Below are positions 43,527-52,586 of a stretch of 55,030 nucleotides of DNA, one piece after another. The stretch is from Actinokineospora terrae. Lineage in GTDB: Bacteria > Actinomycetota > Actinomycetes > Mycobacteriales > Pseudonocardiaceae. Within the stretch, counting starts at the first letter, position 1. Each line of letters starts with the position of its first letter. The notes below the pieces were generated by a model. It was not told where the DNA came from, did not search any database, and saw nothing but the letters and a program-made list of their open reading frames with translations. Location of the stretch: the NCBI RefSeq assembly GCF_900111175.1, contig NZ_FOGI01000011.1, positions 1-55,030 of the forward strand. The letters run 5' to 3'. The translations under genes and the position numbers were made by a program.

Positions 43527-44079
43527 ATGGGGGTTGTGGTGCGTGGGGTTGTTGTTGGGGTTGTGGTGTGTTTAGTGGGGCTGGTGGGGTGCTCGGAGAG
43601 GGCTTCCGAGGGCGTTGGGGGGACGACGGGGGCGCCTAGTACGGCGGCGTTCCCGGAGCGGCAAGGTCTGGTTCGAGCTCGACCAGGGCAAGGCGGACAA
43701 CCCGATCATCCGCGTCTTCACGGCGTTCGCGTCGATCGACCCGCGGCAGGTCGGTACCGCGGTGACCAAGGGCACCCTCGTCGAGGCCAAGCGGGACTAC
43801 CTCGACGGGCAGGAACTCGCCAAGTACACCCTGGACATCGACGCCACCGCGCTCCCCCCGGACGTCTTCGGGATGCCGATCGGGGACTACGAGACCGAGA
43901 CCGACAAGGTCAAGACCGAGGTCTGGGTCGGTCCCGGCGGCAAGCTCGCCCGGTTCCAGGCCAGGGTCGACGCGCCGGGCGTCGAGGACGTGGTGGTGAA
44001 AGTGGACTACCACCACTGGGGGGACGCGGTGAACGTGCAGGCGCCCCCGCCAGGGGAGGTCGAGGCGATCAGCCCCTGA
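43527..44079 (+). pseudogene. Frameshifted, internally deleted LppX-like lipoprotein gene
   Basis: One frame from ATG 43527 encodes a signal peptide and lipobox (VCLVGLVGC, lipid Cys near 43591) and runs to about 43665. The rest of the protein (KVWFELDQGKADNPII ... GPGGKLARFQARVD ... YHHWGDAVNVQAP) is in another frame to the stop at 44079. Compared with the lipoprotein at 39611, about 60-70 residues between the lipobox and the KVWFEL-type segment are missing. A deletion with a net frameshift near 43655-43665 would explain it. A short functional protein from a downstream start is less likely. Confidence 0.7.
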
Positions 44080-44545
44080 TCGTCTCGGTGAGGAGGAGGT
44101 TCGAGGAGTGCGCGGCGGTGGTGAGGCGTTTGCCCGGCCAGCTCAGGACCGCGAGGGCGGCCGTCTTGAACTCCGGGCGCGTGCCGGTAAGAGTCTCCAC
44201 GACGTCCTCTAGGTCCGGGTTGTGCCCGATCAGCAGGACCGTCTTCGCACCCTCTGGTACTGACCGCAGCACGGTCAGTATCGACTCGGCGCCCTCCCCG
44301 TAGAGCTGCTCGTCGAAGGTCGTGGGTGGGACGGCGGTTAACTCGGCCGCGGCCAGCTCCCAGGTCTGCCTGGTGCGGGTCGCGGGCGAGACCAGGGCTA
44401 GGTCGATCGCCTCGACGTTGTCGGCCAACCACCTGCCGACCGCGGGGGCGTCACGCCGACCTCGGTCGTTGAGCGGGCGACGGTAGTCCGGCACGCCCTC
44501 CGGCCAAGCCGACTTCGCGTGTCGCAGCACCACCAACCGGCGCAT
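44069..44545 (-). CDS. SixA-like histidine phosphatase
   Basis: 158 residues. Histidine-phosphatase motif LVVLRHAKSAWPEG (catalytic His8) and second His in VLLIGHNPDLEDVVE. SixA-type enzymes remove phosphate from phosphohistidine on signalling proteins; a two-component system is adjacent. Its 3' end overlaps the pseudogene by 11 nt. Confidence 0.9.
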   Translation of the reverse strand: MRRLVVLRHAKSAWPEGVPDYRRPLNDRGRRDAPAVGRWLADNVEAIDLALVSPATRTRQTWELAAAELTAVPPTTFDEQLYGEGAESILTVLRSVPEGAKTVLLIGHNPDLEDVVETLTGTRPEFKTAALAVLSWPGKRLTTAAHSSNLLLTETIRG

Positions 44546-44634
44546 GGGCTCCTCCTCATCAGTGGAACCCCCATCGAACCAGCTTTACTTTCGTCAGTGT
44601 CGACAACGCACCCCTGGCTTGTAGCGTCGGTCGG

Positions 44635-46176
44635 GTGGAACGGACGCGAACAGTCGCCGTTGATGTTGCGATCGGGGTAAGCCTCTGCACGTTGTTCGGC
44701 CTAGAGGTCCTGTTGAACATGCCGGTCTCGAAGCTCACGTGGGACGTGTTCGCGTTGTTCGGCCTGCTCGTGACCGCGGTCGTAGTGTCCCGGCCGCAGC
44801 CTCTCGCGTCGTTCGTCCTGGCTTCTGCCGGTCTGGCTTACCTGGTGCTGGCGGGTGTCGGGAGCGCCAGCTACACCATTGCCGCCGTGTTGACGAGTTA
44901 CCTGCTCGGGCGCCGCTTGGAAGGGCCTCGACCAGCCGTATACGCGTTCAGCGCTCTAGCCGCCGCCGGGCTCGGTTACGCCATGTTGCTGGGTGTCATC
45001 CGGGGCAGGTTGGACACGCAGGTCATGCAGTGGCTGTGGATGGTGTTCGGCCTGGTCCTGCTCGCCGTCTTCCCGTGGTTCGCGGGCCGGTTCATGCGGC
45101 AGCGGGCCGAACTGCTGCGGGCCGGGTGGCAGCGCGCCGAGCAACTGGAGCGCGAGCAACGGATCATCGCCGAGCGCGAGCGGCTGCGTGAACGGGCCCG
45201 TATCGCCCAGGACATGCACGACTCGCTTGGCCATGAACTGGCTCTTATCGCGCTCCGCGCCGGAGGCCTGGAGGTCGATAGAGGGCTCGATCAGCGCCAC
45301 CGCCAGGCGGCTGGCGAGCTGCGCATGACCGCCGGACAGGCTTCGGAGACGCTGCGCACGATCATCGGCCTGCTGGGGGAGCCGGGGAGGCTGGCACCGC
45401 TGCGGCCTACCAACGACTCCGTCGCGGACCTGGTCGAGAGGGCTAGAGCCTCCGGCATGGCCGTCGACCTCGATGGCGAGGTTGACGTGACCGGGGTTGT
45501 TGGGCTCGCCGTGCGCCGGGTGGTGCAAGAGGGCCTGACCAACGCGGCCAAGTACGCCCCTGGGGCCTCAGTGGACGTGCGGGTCGAACGGAACGAGAGC
45601 TTCACGTCGGTGTCCGTGGTCAACGGGCCTCCGGTCCGGTCGGTTGCGGCTGACGGAGGTACCCAGCGCGGGCTCATCGGGCTGCGGGAGCGGGCGTTGC
45701 TCATGGGTGGCACGTTCGCCGCCGGGCCGGAGGACGGTGGGTTCGCGGTTCGGGTACGGCTACCGCATGACGCGGGCACGGTCGTCGAACCTATCGAGAC
45801 GACCGAAAGTGTCCGCGAACAAGTTAGGCGTACCGCCCGCCGTGGGCTGATCGTCGCGGTGGGCGTGCCTGCGGCTATCGCGACCGGTCTAGTGGCGGTG
45901 ATGTTCGGCTATTACGCCTATTCGGTCACGCACTCTGTCCTACCGCTAGAAGACTATGACCGGCTGTGGATAGGTCAGTCCAAGGAGGGAGCGGAGGACA
46001 TGCTGCCGGAGATGGAGATGCTGGACGCTCCGAGCATGCCCAACCCGCCCGGGGCGGGATGCCGTTACTACCTAGCGGAGCCCGCCATCCTCAACTTCAA
46101 CACCGCCGTACTCAGGGTGTGTTTCGACGGCGACCGGTTGGTGGCCAAGGACGTTGTCAGGGAGCCCCATCAGTGA
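44635..46176 (+). CDS. Sensor histidine kinase with C-terminal membrane anchor and extracytoplasmic domain
   Basis: 513 residues. Five to six N-terminal helices (about 10-150), a coiled coil (150-190), HisKA_3 with His195 (AQDMHDSLGHELALIALRAG), an ATPase domain ending near GGFAVRVRLPHD, and then, unusually, another membrane helix (about 405-430) and an 83-residue outer domain with Cys476 and Cys496. That domain has a BamE-like pattern (WIGQSKEGAEDMLPEME ... VCFDGDRLVAKDVV). GTG 44635 follows TAGCGT (44622-44627) at 7 nt. The stop overlaps the regulator by GTGA. Confidence 0.88.
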   Translation: MERTRTVAVDVAIGVSLCTLFGLEVLLNMPVSKLTWDVFALFGLLVTAVVVSRPQPLASFVLASAGLAYLVLAGVGSASYTIAAVLTSYLLGRRLEGPRPAVYAFSALAAAGLGYAMLLGVIRGRLDTQVMQWLWMVFGLVLLAVFPWFAGRFMRQRAELLRAGWQRAEQLEREQRIIAERERLRERARIAQDMHDSLGHELALIALRAGGLEVDRGLDQRHRQAAGELRMTAGQASETLRTIIGLLGEPGRLAPLRPTNDSVADLVERARASGMAVDLDGEVDVTGVVGLAVRRVVQEGLTNAAKYAPGASVDVRVERNESFTSVSVVNGPPVRSVAADGGTQRGLIGLRERALLMGGTFAAGPEDGGFAVRVRLPHDAGTVVEPIETTESVREQVRRTARRGLIVAVGVPAAIATGLVAVMFGYYAYSVTHSVLPLEDYDRLWIGQSKEGAEDMLPEMEMLDAPSMPNPPGAGCRYYLAEPAILNFNTAVLRVCFDGDRLVAKDVVREPHQ

Positions 46177-46844
46177 TCCGCATCCTGCTCGCCGACGACG
46201 AGGCCATGATCCGCGCAGGCGTTCGCGCGATCCTGGCCGCCGACGACGGGATCGAGGTAGTCGCAGAGGCGGGAGACGGTCGGACGGCGGTAGAGCTAAC
46301 GCTTGCGCACAGGCCTGACGTCGCTCTACTCGACATCCGCATGCCCAGCATGGACGGCCTTGCCGCCGCTGTTGAGATCCGCCGGTCTGCGCCGGACACC
46401 GCGGTCATCATCCTCACCACCTTCTCCGAAGACTCTTACATCGCGCAGGCGCTCGGAGGTGGCGCGAGCGGGTTCCTACTCAAGTCCGGTGACCCACGAG
46501 AGTTGATCGCGGGCGTGCACGCTGTCGCCGAGGGGGCGGCCTACCTGTCGCCCCGGGTCGCTTCGCGGGTCATCGCGGAGCTGTCATCCGGGCCCGCCGC
46601 GCGCATGGGCGCACGGGTTGAGGCGCGGGAACGGGTGGAGGCGCTCACCGCGCGGGAGCGGGAGGTGCTCGCGTTGGTCGGCGCCGGGCTGGCCAACGCG
46701 GAGATCGCGCGACGCCTGCACCTGGTCGAGGGCACCGTGAAGGCGTACGTCAGCGCGATCCTGACCCGCCTCGACGTCCGCAACCGGGTGCAGGCGGCGA
46801 TCATCGCGTACGAGGCCGGTCTCGTCGGGCCGACACCCGCTTGA
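46173..46844 (+). CDS. NarL/FixJ family response regulator
   Basis: 223 residues. Receiver with Asp54 (LLDIRMPSMDGL), acidic pair LADDE and Lys in FLLKSGD; LuxR helix-turn-helix ALTAREREVLALVGAGLANAEIAR. GTG 46173 overlaps the kinase stop (GTGA). Its 3' end runs 44 nt into the convergent DedA gene. Confidence 0.93.
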   Translation: MIRILLADDEAMIRAGVRAILAADDGIEVVAEAGDGRTAVELTLAHRPDVALLDIRMPSMDGLAAAVEIRRSAPDTAVIILTTFSEDSYIAQALGGGASGFLLKSGDPRELIAGVHAVAEGAAYLSPRVASRVIAELSSGPAARMGARVEARERVEALTAREREVLALVGAGLANAEIARRLHLVEGTVKAYVSAILTRLDVRNRVQAAIIAYEAGLVGPTPA

Positions 46845-47436
46845 TCACGAACCAGCCGACGGCCAGCACGACCAGGCCGAGCACGACCTTCTCGAACACG
46901 GAGGCGTAGCCCTCGATGAGGTGCCAGTTCTGCCCGAGCAGGTAGCCCGCGAGTACGAACGCGGAGTTCCAGATAAGACTGCCGGCGGTGGTAAGAAGCG
47001 TGAACTTCACCAACGGCATGCGGTTAAGTCCCGCTGGGACGGAGATAAGACTGCGGAAGATGGGCAACATCCTGCCCAGGAACACTGCTTTGCCGCCGTG
47101 CTTGTCGAACCAGCGTTCCGTTCTCTCCACATCGGACACATCGAGCAACGGGATCTTGTCCACCAGCGCACGCAGCCGCTCCCGGCCCAACTTCGCTCCG
47201 AGCCAGTACAGGGCTAACGCGCCCAGGACTGAACCGAGCGTCGTGAAGAAGATCGCGCTGAACAGCGTGATGCCGCCACGACTGGCGGCGAAACCGGCCA
47301 GCGGTAGGAACACCTCGCTCGGTAGCGGTGGGAACAGGTTCTCGGCAGCCACAAGCAGACCGGCGCCAGGGCCGCCGAGCATGTCCATGACGTCCAACGC
47401 CCACCCGGTCAGCCCGCCCTCGGGTCCGCTGCTCAC
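46801..47436 (-). CDS. DedA family membrane protein
   Basis: 211 residues. DedA/SNARE-associated core: ENLFPPLPSEVFLPLAG, the re-entrant region, KHGGKAVFLGRMLPIFRSLI (F-x-x-R-x-x-P-x-x-R) and PAGLNRMPLVKF, then two C-terminal helices. Family members act in lipid flipping and membrane homeostasis. GTG 47436 has AAGGAGG eight bases before it. 47437-47694 is a 258-bp gap with nothing recognised. Confidence 0.92.
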   Translation of the reverse strand: MSSGPEGGLTGWALDVMDMLGGPGAGLLVAAENLFPPLPSEVFLPLAGFAASRGGITLFSAIFFTTLGSVLGALALYWLGAKLGRERLRALVDKIPLLDVSDVERTERWFDKHGGKAVFLGRMLPIFRSLISVPAGLNRMPLVKFTLLTTAGSLIWNSAFVLAGYLLGQNWHLIEGYASVFEKVVLGLVVLAVGWFVIKRVSARRDRPRTR

Positions 47437-47694
47437 GTGTCCTGCCTCCTTTCGCGCCTGCCCGATGGCGTACCCGTTTTGTCGGGTTTCGGAACCCGCG
47501 ACTCGATCACACCCCGGATGTCGATCACATCGCCCCCTTCGTCGGCTGCCCACGACGCTAGGGCGCGCACCAGTCGGGGCGCAGTGGCTGATCGACACCC
47601 CCGGACCCCCGACTTTCGTCAGCCCGAATCACCTGTCCGAGTGAGGCGAACCGCCGTGTCCGCTGTCAATATGGCTGTGTGGAGCCATTTCCGA

Positions 47695-48174
47695 CTACCT
47701 GGTCGGCGGGTTCCGCTGGGGAGATCGCTTCCGGAGGTCCCGGTACTCGCGCAGGACGAGCGCGATGGTGATGAGGTCCAGGGCGGCGAAGAACGGCAGC
47801 GCGATCGAGCCGGTGTGCACGGCTCGGATCAGTTCGTAGACGACGAAGGCGGTGAGGATGAGCGCGGCGATGGGGTACGCGGGACGGATCTGGCGGTACA
47901 GGGCGGCGACGAGGCCCAGTTTCACCATGCCGTGCAGGAGCAGGAAGACGACGGCGAAGACCCGGGTGCTGGGGTTGCCGAAGTCGCGGATCGCGTTGGC
48001 CAGGTGGTGGGCGAGGGTCCCGTCGTGGTTGCCCACCAGGTCCCGGGTCAGCAGGTCGTTCGCGAGGCCGGTGAGGACGGTGGTCGGGATGATGGCGAGC
48101 ACCAGGCCGCCCAGCAGTTGCGCGCCGCCGTCGACGGCCTTGACGGCCAGGGCCGCTCGGAACAATCCATGCAC
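47695..48174 (-). CDS. DUF2127 family membrane protein
   Basis: 159 residues with four helices. The start MHGLFRAALAVKAVDGGAQLLGGL and the HGMVKLGLVAAL segment are typical of DUF2127, whose function is unknown. It follows hrpB on the same strand with a 43-bp gap. Confidence 0.85.
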   Translation of the reverse strand: MHGLFRAALAVKAVDGGAQLLGGLVLAIIPTTVLTGLANDLLTRDLVGNHDGTLAHHLANAIRDFGNPSTRVFAVVFLLLHGMVKLGLVAALYRQIRPAYPIAALILTAFVVYELIRAVHTGSIALPFFAALDLITIALVLREYRDLRKRSPQRNPPTR

Positions 48175-48217
48175 CGGACCAGCATGGGCCCGCCTGCGCC
48201 CGCTGTCCTGGCGAGGG

Positions 48218-50614
48218 TCACCGGCCGCGGTTGATCGTGTGCCGGGTCGGTGGGGCCGTCATCGGGTCCTCCGGCCAGCGGTGCTTCGGGTACCGGCCGC
48301 GGAGTTCGGCCCGGACCTGCTGGTAGCCGCCCGACCAGAACGAGGTCAGGTCGGCGGTCACCGCGACCGGGCGACCGGCGGGCGAGAGCAGGTGCAGCAC
48401 CACCGGCACCCGGCCGTCGACCAGCGTCGGGCCGCTGGTCCAGCCGAACACCTCCTGGATCTTCACCGGCAGCGCGGGCGCGTCGCCGGAGTAGTCCAAC
48501 CGGATCATCGAGCCCGAGGGGACCTCGACCCGCTCGGGGGCCAGCTCCGCCAGCCGACCGGCCTGCGGCCAGGGCAGCAGCGTGCGCAGGGCCGTAATCA
48601 TGTCGAGCTTGCGCAGGTCGGCGCGGTTGCGGGCGGACCCGATCCACTGCTCGCCCGCTGCTACGAGCGCCTCGTCCGTCACCTCCGGCCATGGCGGGCC
48701 CAGCACGCGGCGCACCAGAGCCAACCGGTCCCGCAGGGACGCCGCCGCCGGGGAGAACCGCACGACGCTGAGACCTTCCCGGCGCAGCCCGGTCAGCACC
48801 GCCTCCCGCACCGCCGCGGTGGGTGGGTTCGACAGCGGTTTCTCCCGCAGCACGATCGCACCGAGCCTGCGCACCCGGCGGGCGACCACATCGCCGTCCG
48901 CCCAGATCACCTCGTCGCCCTCGACCAGCAGCGGTGCCGCCGCGCTGACCGCCAGGGCCTCGTCAGCGCGGGCCGCGAGCCGGACCCGTCCGTGCGCGGC
49001 GCCGGGGCGGCGCTCGGCGATGGCCACCGCCAGCCACTCCGGGTCGCCGAGGCCGCCGGGCGCCTCGACCGCGGTGCCGTTGACCATCAGGTACGCCGTG
49101 GACCCGGGGGAGCGGCGCCTGGCCAGGCGCTCCGGGTGCGCGAGGGCGACCACCAGCGCCGGGTCCACCCGCGCTCGCGTCGAACCGGGGACCAGCGCGG
49201 TCAGGCGGTCCACCTCGCGCCGCCACCGGCCCGGGTTGGCGCGGAGAGCGCGCAGCGCCGCCTCCAGGTCGACATCGGTGGCCAGGGTGTCGTCGTCCAA
49301 GACGGCCACCACCTCGGCGGTGGCCCTGGCGCCCAGCTCGGCCGCGCCGTCGAGCAGGGCGCGGGCCAGTCGCGGGTGCAGGCCGAGCCGGGCCATTGCC
49401 CGGCCCCGGTCGGTCACCGCCCCATCGGCGAGGGCGCCCAACGCGGTCAGGGTCTCCCGACCTGCGGCGAGCGGACCCGCGGGCGGCGCGTCCCACCAGC
49501 GCAAACCCGATCCGTCCGGGGTACCCCAGCACGCCAGCTCCAGCGCCAACCGGGTCAGGTCGGCGGTGCGGATCTCCGGCTCCGGGTATCGGGGCAGCGT
49601 CGCGTGCTCGTTCTCCGGCCAACACCGGTAGACCCAGCCAGGAGCTTCTCGGCCCGCGCGACCCGCGCGCTGCTCCGCCACCGCCGCGGACACCCGCACC
49701 GTCGTCAGCCCGGCCATCCCGCGCCGGTGGTCCACGCGTGGCACCCGGGACTGTCCGGCGTCCACCACGATCCGCACACCAGGCACCGTCAGGCTCGATT
49801 CGGCGACCGCGGTCGAGAGCACGACCCGTCGGCGTTGACCCTGTCGGAGCGCGGCGTCCTGGTCGGTGCTCGTGAGCCTGCCGTGCAGGGGGAGTACGTC
49901 AGCGTCGACTCCGCGCAGGGCGTCCGCGACCCGTCGAATCTCGGCGGCGCCGGGCAGGAACACCAGCACATCGCCGTCCTGCTCCGAGAGAGCACTGTGG
50001 ACGGTCCTCGCGACGCACTGCTCTATGCGTTCACCGCGCAATGGTGGGCGGTAGAACACATCGACCGGGTAGGTCCGCGCCTCGACGCGTATCACCGGTG
50101 CGTCGCCGAGCAAGGTGGCGAGCGTGTCGGAGGCGACGGTGGCGCTCGTGGCCAGCAGTCGCAGATCGGGGCGGAGCCCGTCGCGGGCATCGAGCAGCAG
50201 TGCCAGCAACAGGTCGGCGTCGAGGTGCCGCTCGTGGCACTCGTCGAGCAACACGGTGTCCACACCGGACAACTCGGGGTCGCTCTGCAAGCGGCGCACC
50301 AACAACCCGGAGGTGACCACCTCGATCCTGGTGTCACGCGAGGTCTTGCGGTCACCCCGCACCGAGTAGCCGACCGTGCGGCCCACCGGCTCGCCGAGGA
50401 GGGCGGCCATTCGTGCCGCGGCAGCCCGGGCGGCGAGCCTGCGCGGCTCGGCGACGACGACCTTGCCGGTTTCGGCCAAGGCCAACGGCACGAGCGTGGT
50501 CTTGCCGGTACCCGGGGGCGCGACCAGCACCGCCACGCCGTGGTCGGTCACCGTTCGGGTGATCTCGGCCAACGCGGCGCGCACCGGCAGGTCGGGCAGG
50601 TCTCTCGGGAGCAC
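48218..50614 (-). CDS. hrpB: ATP-dependent RNA helicase HrpB (DEAH/RHA)
   Basis: 798 residues. Walker A VAPPGTGKTTLVPLAL, VVAEPRRLAARAAAARMA (motif Ia), DECH box LLDECHERHLDADLLLALLL, SATV motif III, and motif VI QRAGRAGREAPGWVYRCW. The C-terminal HrpB-specific domain follows, ending FWSGGYQQVRAELRGRYPKH-type. Its RNA target is unknown. Confidence 0.95.
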   Translation of the reverse strand: MLPRDLPDLPVRAALAEITRTVTDHGVAVLVAPPGTGKTTLVPLALAETGKVVVAEPRRLAARAAAARMAALLGEPVGRTVGYSVRGDRKTSRDTRIEVVTSGLLVRRLQSDPELSGVDTVLLDECHERHLDADLLLALLLDARDGLRPDLRLLATSATVASDTLATLLGDAPVIRVEARTYPVDVFYRPPLRGERIEQCVARTVHSALSEQDGDVLVFLPGAAEIRRVADALRGVDADVLPLHGRLTSTDQDAALRQGQRRRVVLSTAVAESSLTVPGVRIVVDAGQSRVPRVDHRRGMAGLTTVRVSAAVAEQRAGRAGREAPGWVYRCWPENEHATLPRYPEPEIRTADLTRLALELACWGTPDGSGLRWWDAPPAGPLAAGRETLTALGALADGAVTDRGRAMARLGLHPRLARALLDGAAELGARATAEVVAVLDDDTLATDVDLEAALRALRANPGRWRREVDRLTALVPGSTRARVDPALVVALAHPERLARRRSPGSTAYLMVNGTAVEAPGGLGDPEWLAVAIAERRPGAAHGRVRLAARADEALAVSAAAPLLVEGDEVIWADGDVVARRVRRLGAIVLREKPLSNPPTAAVREAVLTGLRREGLSVVRFSPAAASLRDRLALVRRVLGPPWPEVTDEALVAAGEQWIGSARNRADLRKLDMITALRTLLPWPQAGRLAELAPERVEVPSGSMIRLDYSGDAPALPVKIQEVFGWTSGPTLVDGRVPVVLHLLSPAGRPVAVTADLTSFWSGGYQQVRAELRGRYPKHRWPEDPMTAPPTRHTINRGR

Positions 50615-50665
50615 CGCACCAGCTTCTCAGGTTGCGCTCAGCGTGCCCGGGTAGCCTCGGTGACC

Positions 50666-51463
50666 GTGACGAAAGGGACGGTGTTCGACATCGTCGGCAC
50701 CCTGTTCCGGCTCGGGTTGGCCGGTGTGTGGCTGGTGTCCGGCTGGCTCAAGGTGAGCGACCCGAACCAGACCTACATCGCCGTGCAGGCCTACGACGTG
50801 CTGCCCGGCGGGTTGGTCAGCGTGGTCGCCGCGGCGATGCCGTTCCTGGAGCTCGCGCTCGGCGTGCTGCTGCTGCTCGGCCTGGGTACCCGGCTGACCG
50901 GCGTGCTGTCGGTGCTGGTGCTGCTGGCGTTCATCGCCGCCGTGGCCCAGTCCTGGGCACGGGGCCTCAGCATCGACTGCGGCTGCTTCGGCGGTGGCGG
51001 AGCGGTGGCCGAGGGCGACACGCGCTACCCGCAGGAGATAGCCAGGGACGCGGGCTTCCTGCTCATGGCCGTGTGGCTGGTCGTGCGACCGCGCACCCGG
51101 CTGTCGCTCGACGGCCGCTTCGCGCCCACCGCGGCGGACGAGGACGTGGAGCCGGACGACGACCTCGACGACGCTGACCTCGACGACGCTGACCTGGATG
51201 GCACCGATCTGGATGGCACCGATCTGGATGGCACCGATCTGGATGGCACCGATCTGGATGGCGCGCAGCTGGATGGCGCCGGCCCGGCCAACACGAGGTT
51301 GGGCGGCGCGGGGCTGAGCGGCGCGGGGTCGGCGGGCGTGGGTCTGGTGGACGGGCGCGCGCCTGCGAGCGGGGCGCGGGTGGACGGGGCACGAGCGGAT
51401 GAAGTGCCGGGACGTGACGAAGCGCCGGGGCGTTCGTCCGGAGAGCGTGGGCCCGCGCGGTAG
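50666..51463 (+). CDS. MauE/DoxX-like membrane protein with acidic pentapeptide-like tail
   Basis: 265 residues. Four helices in the first ~150 residues and the redox-type motif DCGCFGGGG near residue 106 (CxC), as in MauE/DoxX proteins that work with thiol-redox partners. From about residue 150 the tail is cytoplasmic and acidic, with DLDGT-type pentapeptide repeats (166-205), then a Gly/Ala/Arg-rich end. GTG 50666 is preceded by TAGCCT at 8 nt (leaderless-type). The DsbA-like gene follows 75 bp later and is probably its partner. Confidence 0.85.
   Translation: MTKGTVFDIVGTLFRLGLAGVWLVSGWLKVSDPNQTYIAVQAYDVLPGGLVSVVAAAMPFLELALGVLLLLGLGTRLTGVLSVLVLLAFIAAVAQSWARGLSIDCGCFGGGGAVAEGDTRYPQEIARDAGFLLMAVWLVVRPRTRLSLDGRFAPTAADEDVEPDDDLDDADLDDADLDGTDLDGTDLDGTDLDGTDLDGAQLDGAGPANTRLGGAGLSGAGSAGVGLVDGRAPASGARVDGARADEVPGRDEAPGRSSGERGPAR
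51161..51280 (+). repeat. 15-bp coding tandem repeat in the MauE-like gene
   Basis: Two GACCTCGACGACGCT units (51161, 51176), then four perfect CTGGATGGCACCGAT units (51194-51253), then two diverged copies to 51280. Each unit encodes a pentapeptide (DLDDA, DLDGT). Confidence 0.95.
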
Positions 51464-51538
51464 CGGGTCGGTGGTGACGGCATTGGTGATCGGGGCGTCG
51501 GCGGGTTCGCGGGCCGGCGGGCTGGAGGAGAGGTACTG

Positions 51539-52399
51539 ATGGGCGGAGCGCAGCGCAGCGCGCGGAAGCGGCGGCAGAACCAGACGGCCGGTGGCGGTGT
51601 GGCGACCTCGACCGGGTCGAGGGGCGCCGCGGCGGCCAAGGCGGGTCCGGCCGGGCGGAAGGCGAGTCCGGTCGCGGCGGCCAGGCGCTCCGGCGGGAAT
51701 CGCAACCCGATCATCGTCGGCGTGCTGGTCGTGGTGGTCATCGCGGCGGCCGTGATCGGCGGCGTGATCTACACCAACAGCCAGAAGAGCGCCACCGAGG
51801 GCGCCGCCATCGCGCCCAAGTCCGTGAGCGTGACCGTCCCGGTGACCAGGGACGGCGCCGTCGTCGTGGTCGGCAAGGCGGACGCCAAGGCCACCGTCGA
51901 CGTCTACGAGGACTTCCTCTGCCCGGCTTGCCGCTCGTTCGAGGACACCTACGCCGGGCAGATCGAGGGCAAGCTCACCGACGGCACCCTCAAGGTCCGC
52001 TTCCACATGCTCAACATGCTCAACGACCGCTCGGACCCGGCCGGGTACTCGACCGACTCGGCCAACGCCGCCCTGCTCGCCGCCGACGAGGGCAAGTTCC
52101 TCGCCTTCCACAAGAGCCTGTTCGCCAACCAGCCCGAGGAAGGCGCCCGCGGCTGGACCAAGGAGCAGCTCATCACCCTGGGCGGCGCCCTCGGCCTGAC
52201 CTCCCAGGCCTTCACCGACGGCGTCCGTTCCGGCAAGTACGACCAGCAGATCACCGACGCCTTCAACCAGGTCAGGAGCACCGACTACCTGCAGCAGGAG
52301 TACAACGGCCAGAAGGCGTTCGGCACCCCGACCCTCGCCGCGAACAACAAGGTCATCGACACCAGCGACCCGAACTGGCTGAGCGCCCTGACGGGCTGA
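51539..52399 (+). CDS. DsbA-like thioredoxin-fold protein, membrane-anchored
   Basis: 286 residues. A basic Ala/Gly-rich N-terminus (1-52), a single membrane anchor (about 56-78), and an extracytoplasmic DsbA-type domain with active site DFLCPACRSFE (CPAC) near residue 129. The cis-Pro side is GTPTLAANNKVID. Likely thiol oxidation or disulfide formation of exported proteins. GGAGGAG lies upstream of ATG 51539. The stop is in a 17-bp tandem array. Confidence 0.9.
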   Translation: MGGAQRSARKRRQNQTAGGGVATSTGSRGAAAAKAGPAGRKASPVAAARRSGGNRNPIIVGVLVVVVIAAAVIGGVIYTNSQKSATEGAAIAPKSVSVTVPVTRDGAVVVVGKADAKATVDVYEDFLCPACRSFEDTYAGQIEGKLTDGTLKVRFHMLNMLNDRSDPAGYSTDSANAALLAADEGKFLAFHKSLFANQPEEGARGWTKEQLITLGGALGLTSQAFTDGVRSGKYDQQITDAFNQVRSTDYLQQEYNGQKAFGTPTLAANNKVIDTSDPNWLSALTG

Positions 52400-52446
52400 G
52401 CGCCCTGACGGGCTGAGCGCCCTGACGGGCTGAGCGCCCTGACGGG
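52379..52446 (+). repeat. Four perfect 17-bp tandem copies over the DsbA-like stop codon
   Basis: CTGAGCGCCCTGACGGG at 52379, 52396, 52413 and 52430, all identical. The gene's TGA is at 52397-52399. Because 17 is not a multiple of 3, the two TGAs per unit appear in all frames. 52447-52586 has no gene or clear hairpin. Confidence 0.97.
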
Positions 52447-52586
52447 CTGGTCCGTGTGGTCACTCCCTGATCAGTGGCCCGCGTCCTCGTGGCGCGGGGC
52501 GTCGGGTTCCAGGTGCTCACCCGGGCGCCGCTTGGTGGGCGGCACCGTCTGGGTGCTCGTGGCCGCCGGGCGAGGCGAGCTCGGCG

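Noticed and set aside
47852..51463. 1203-aa plus-strand open frame
   Set aside because: It is the antisense of hrpB; only its last 266 codons (from 50666) are the MauE-like gene.
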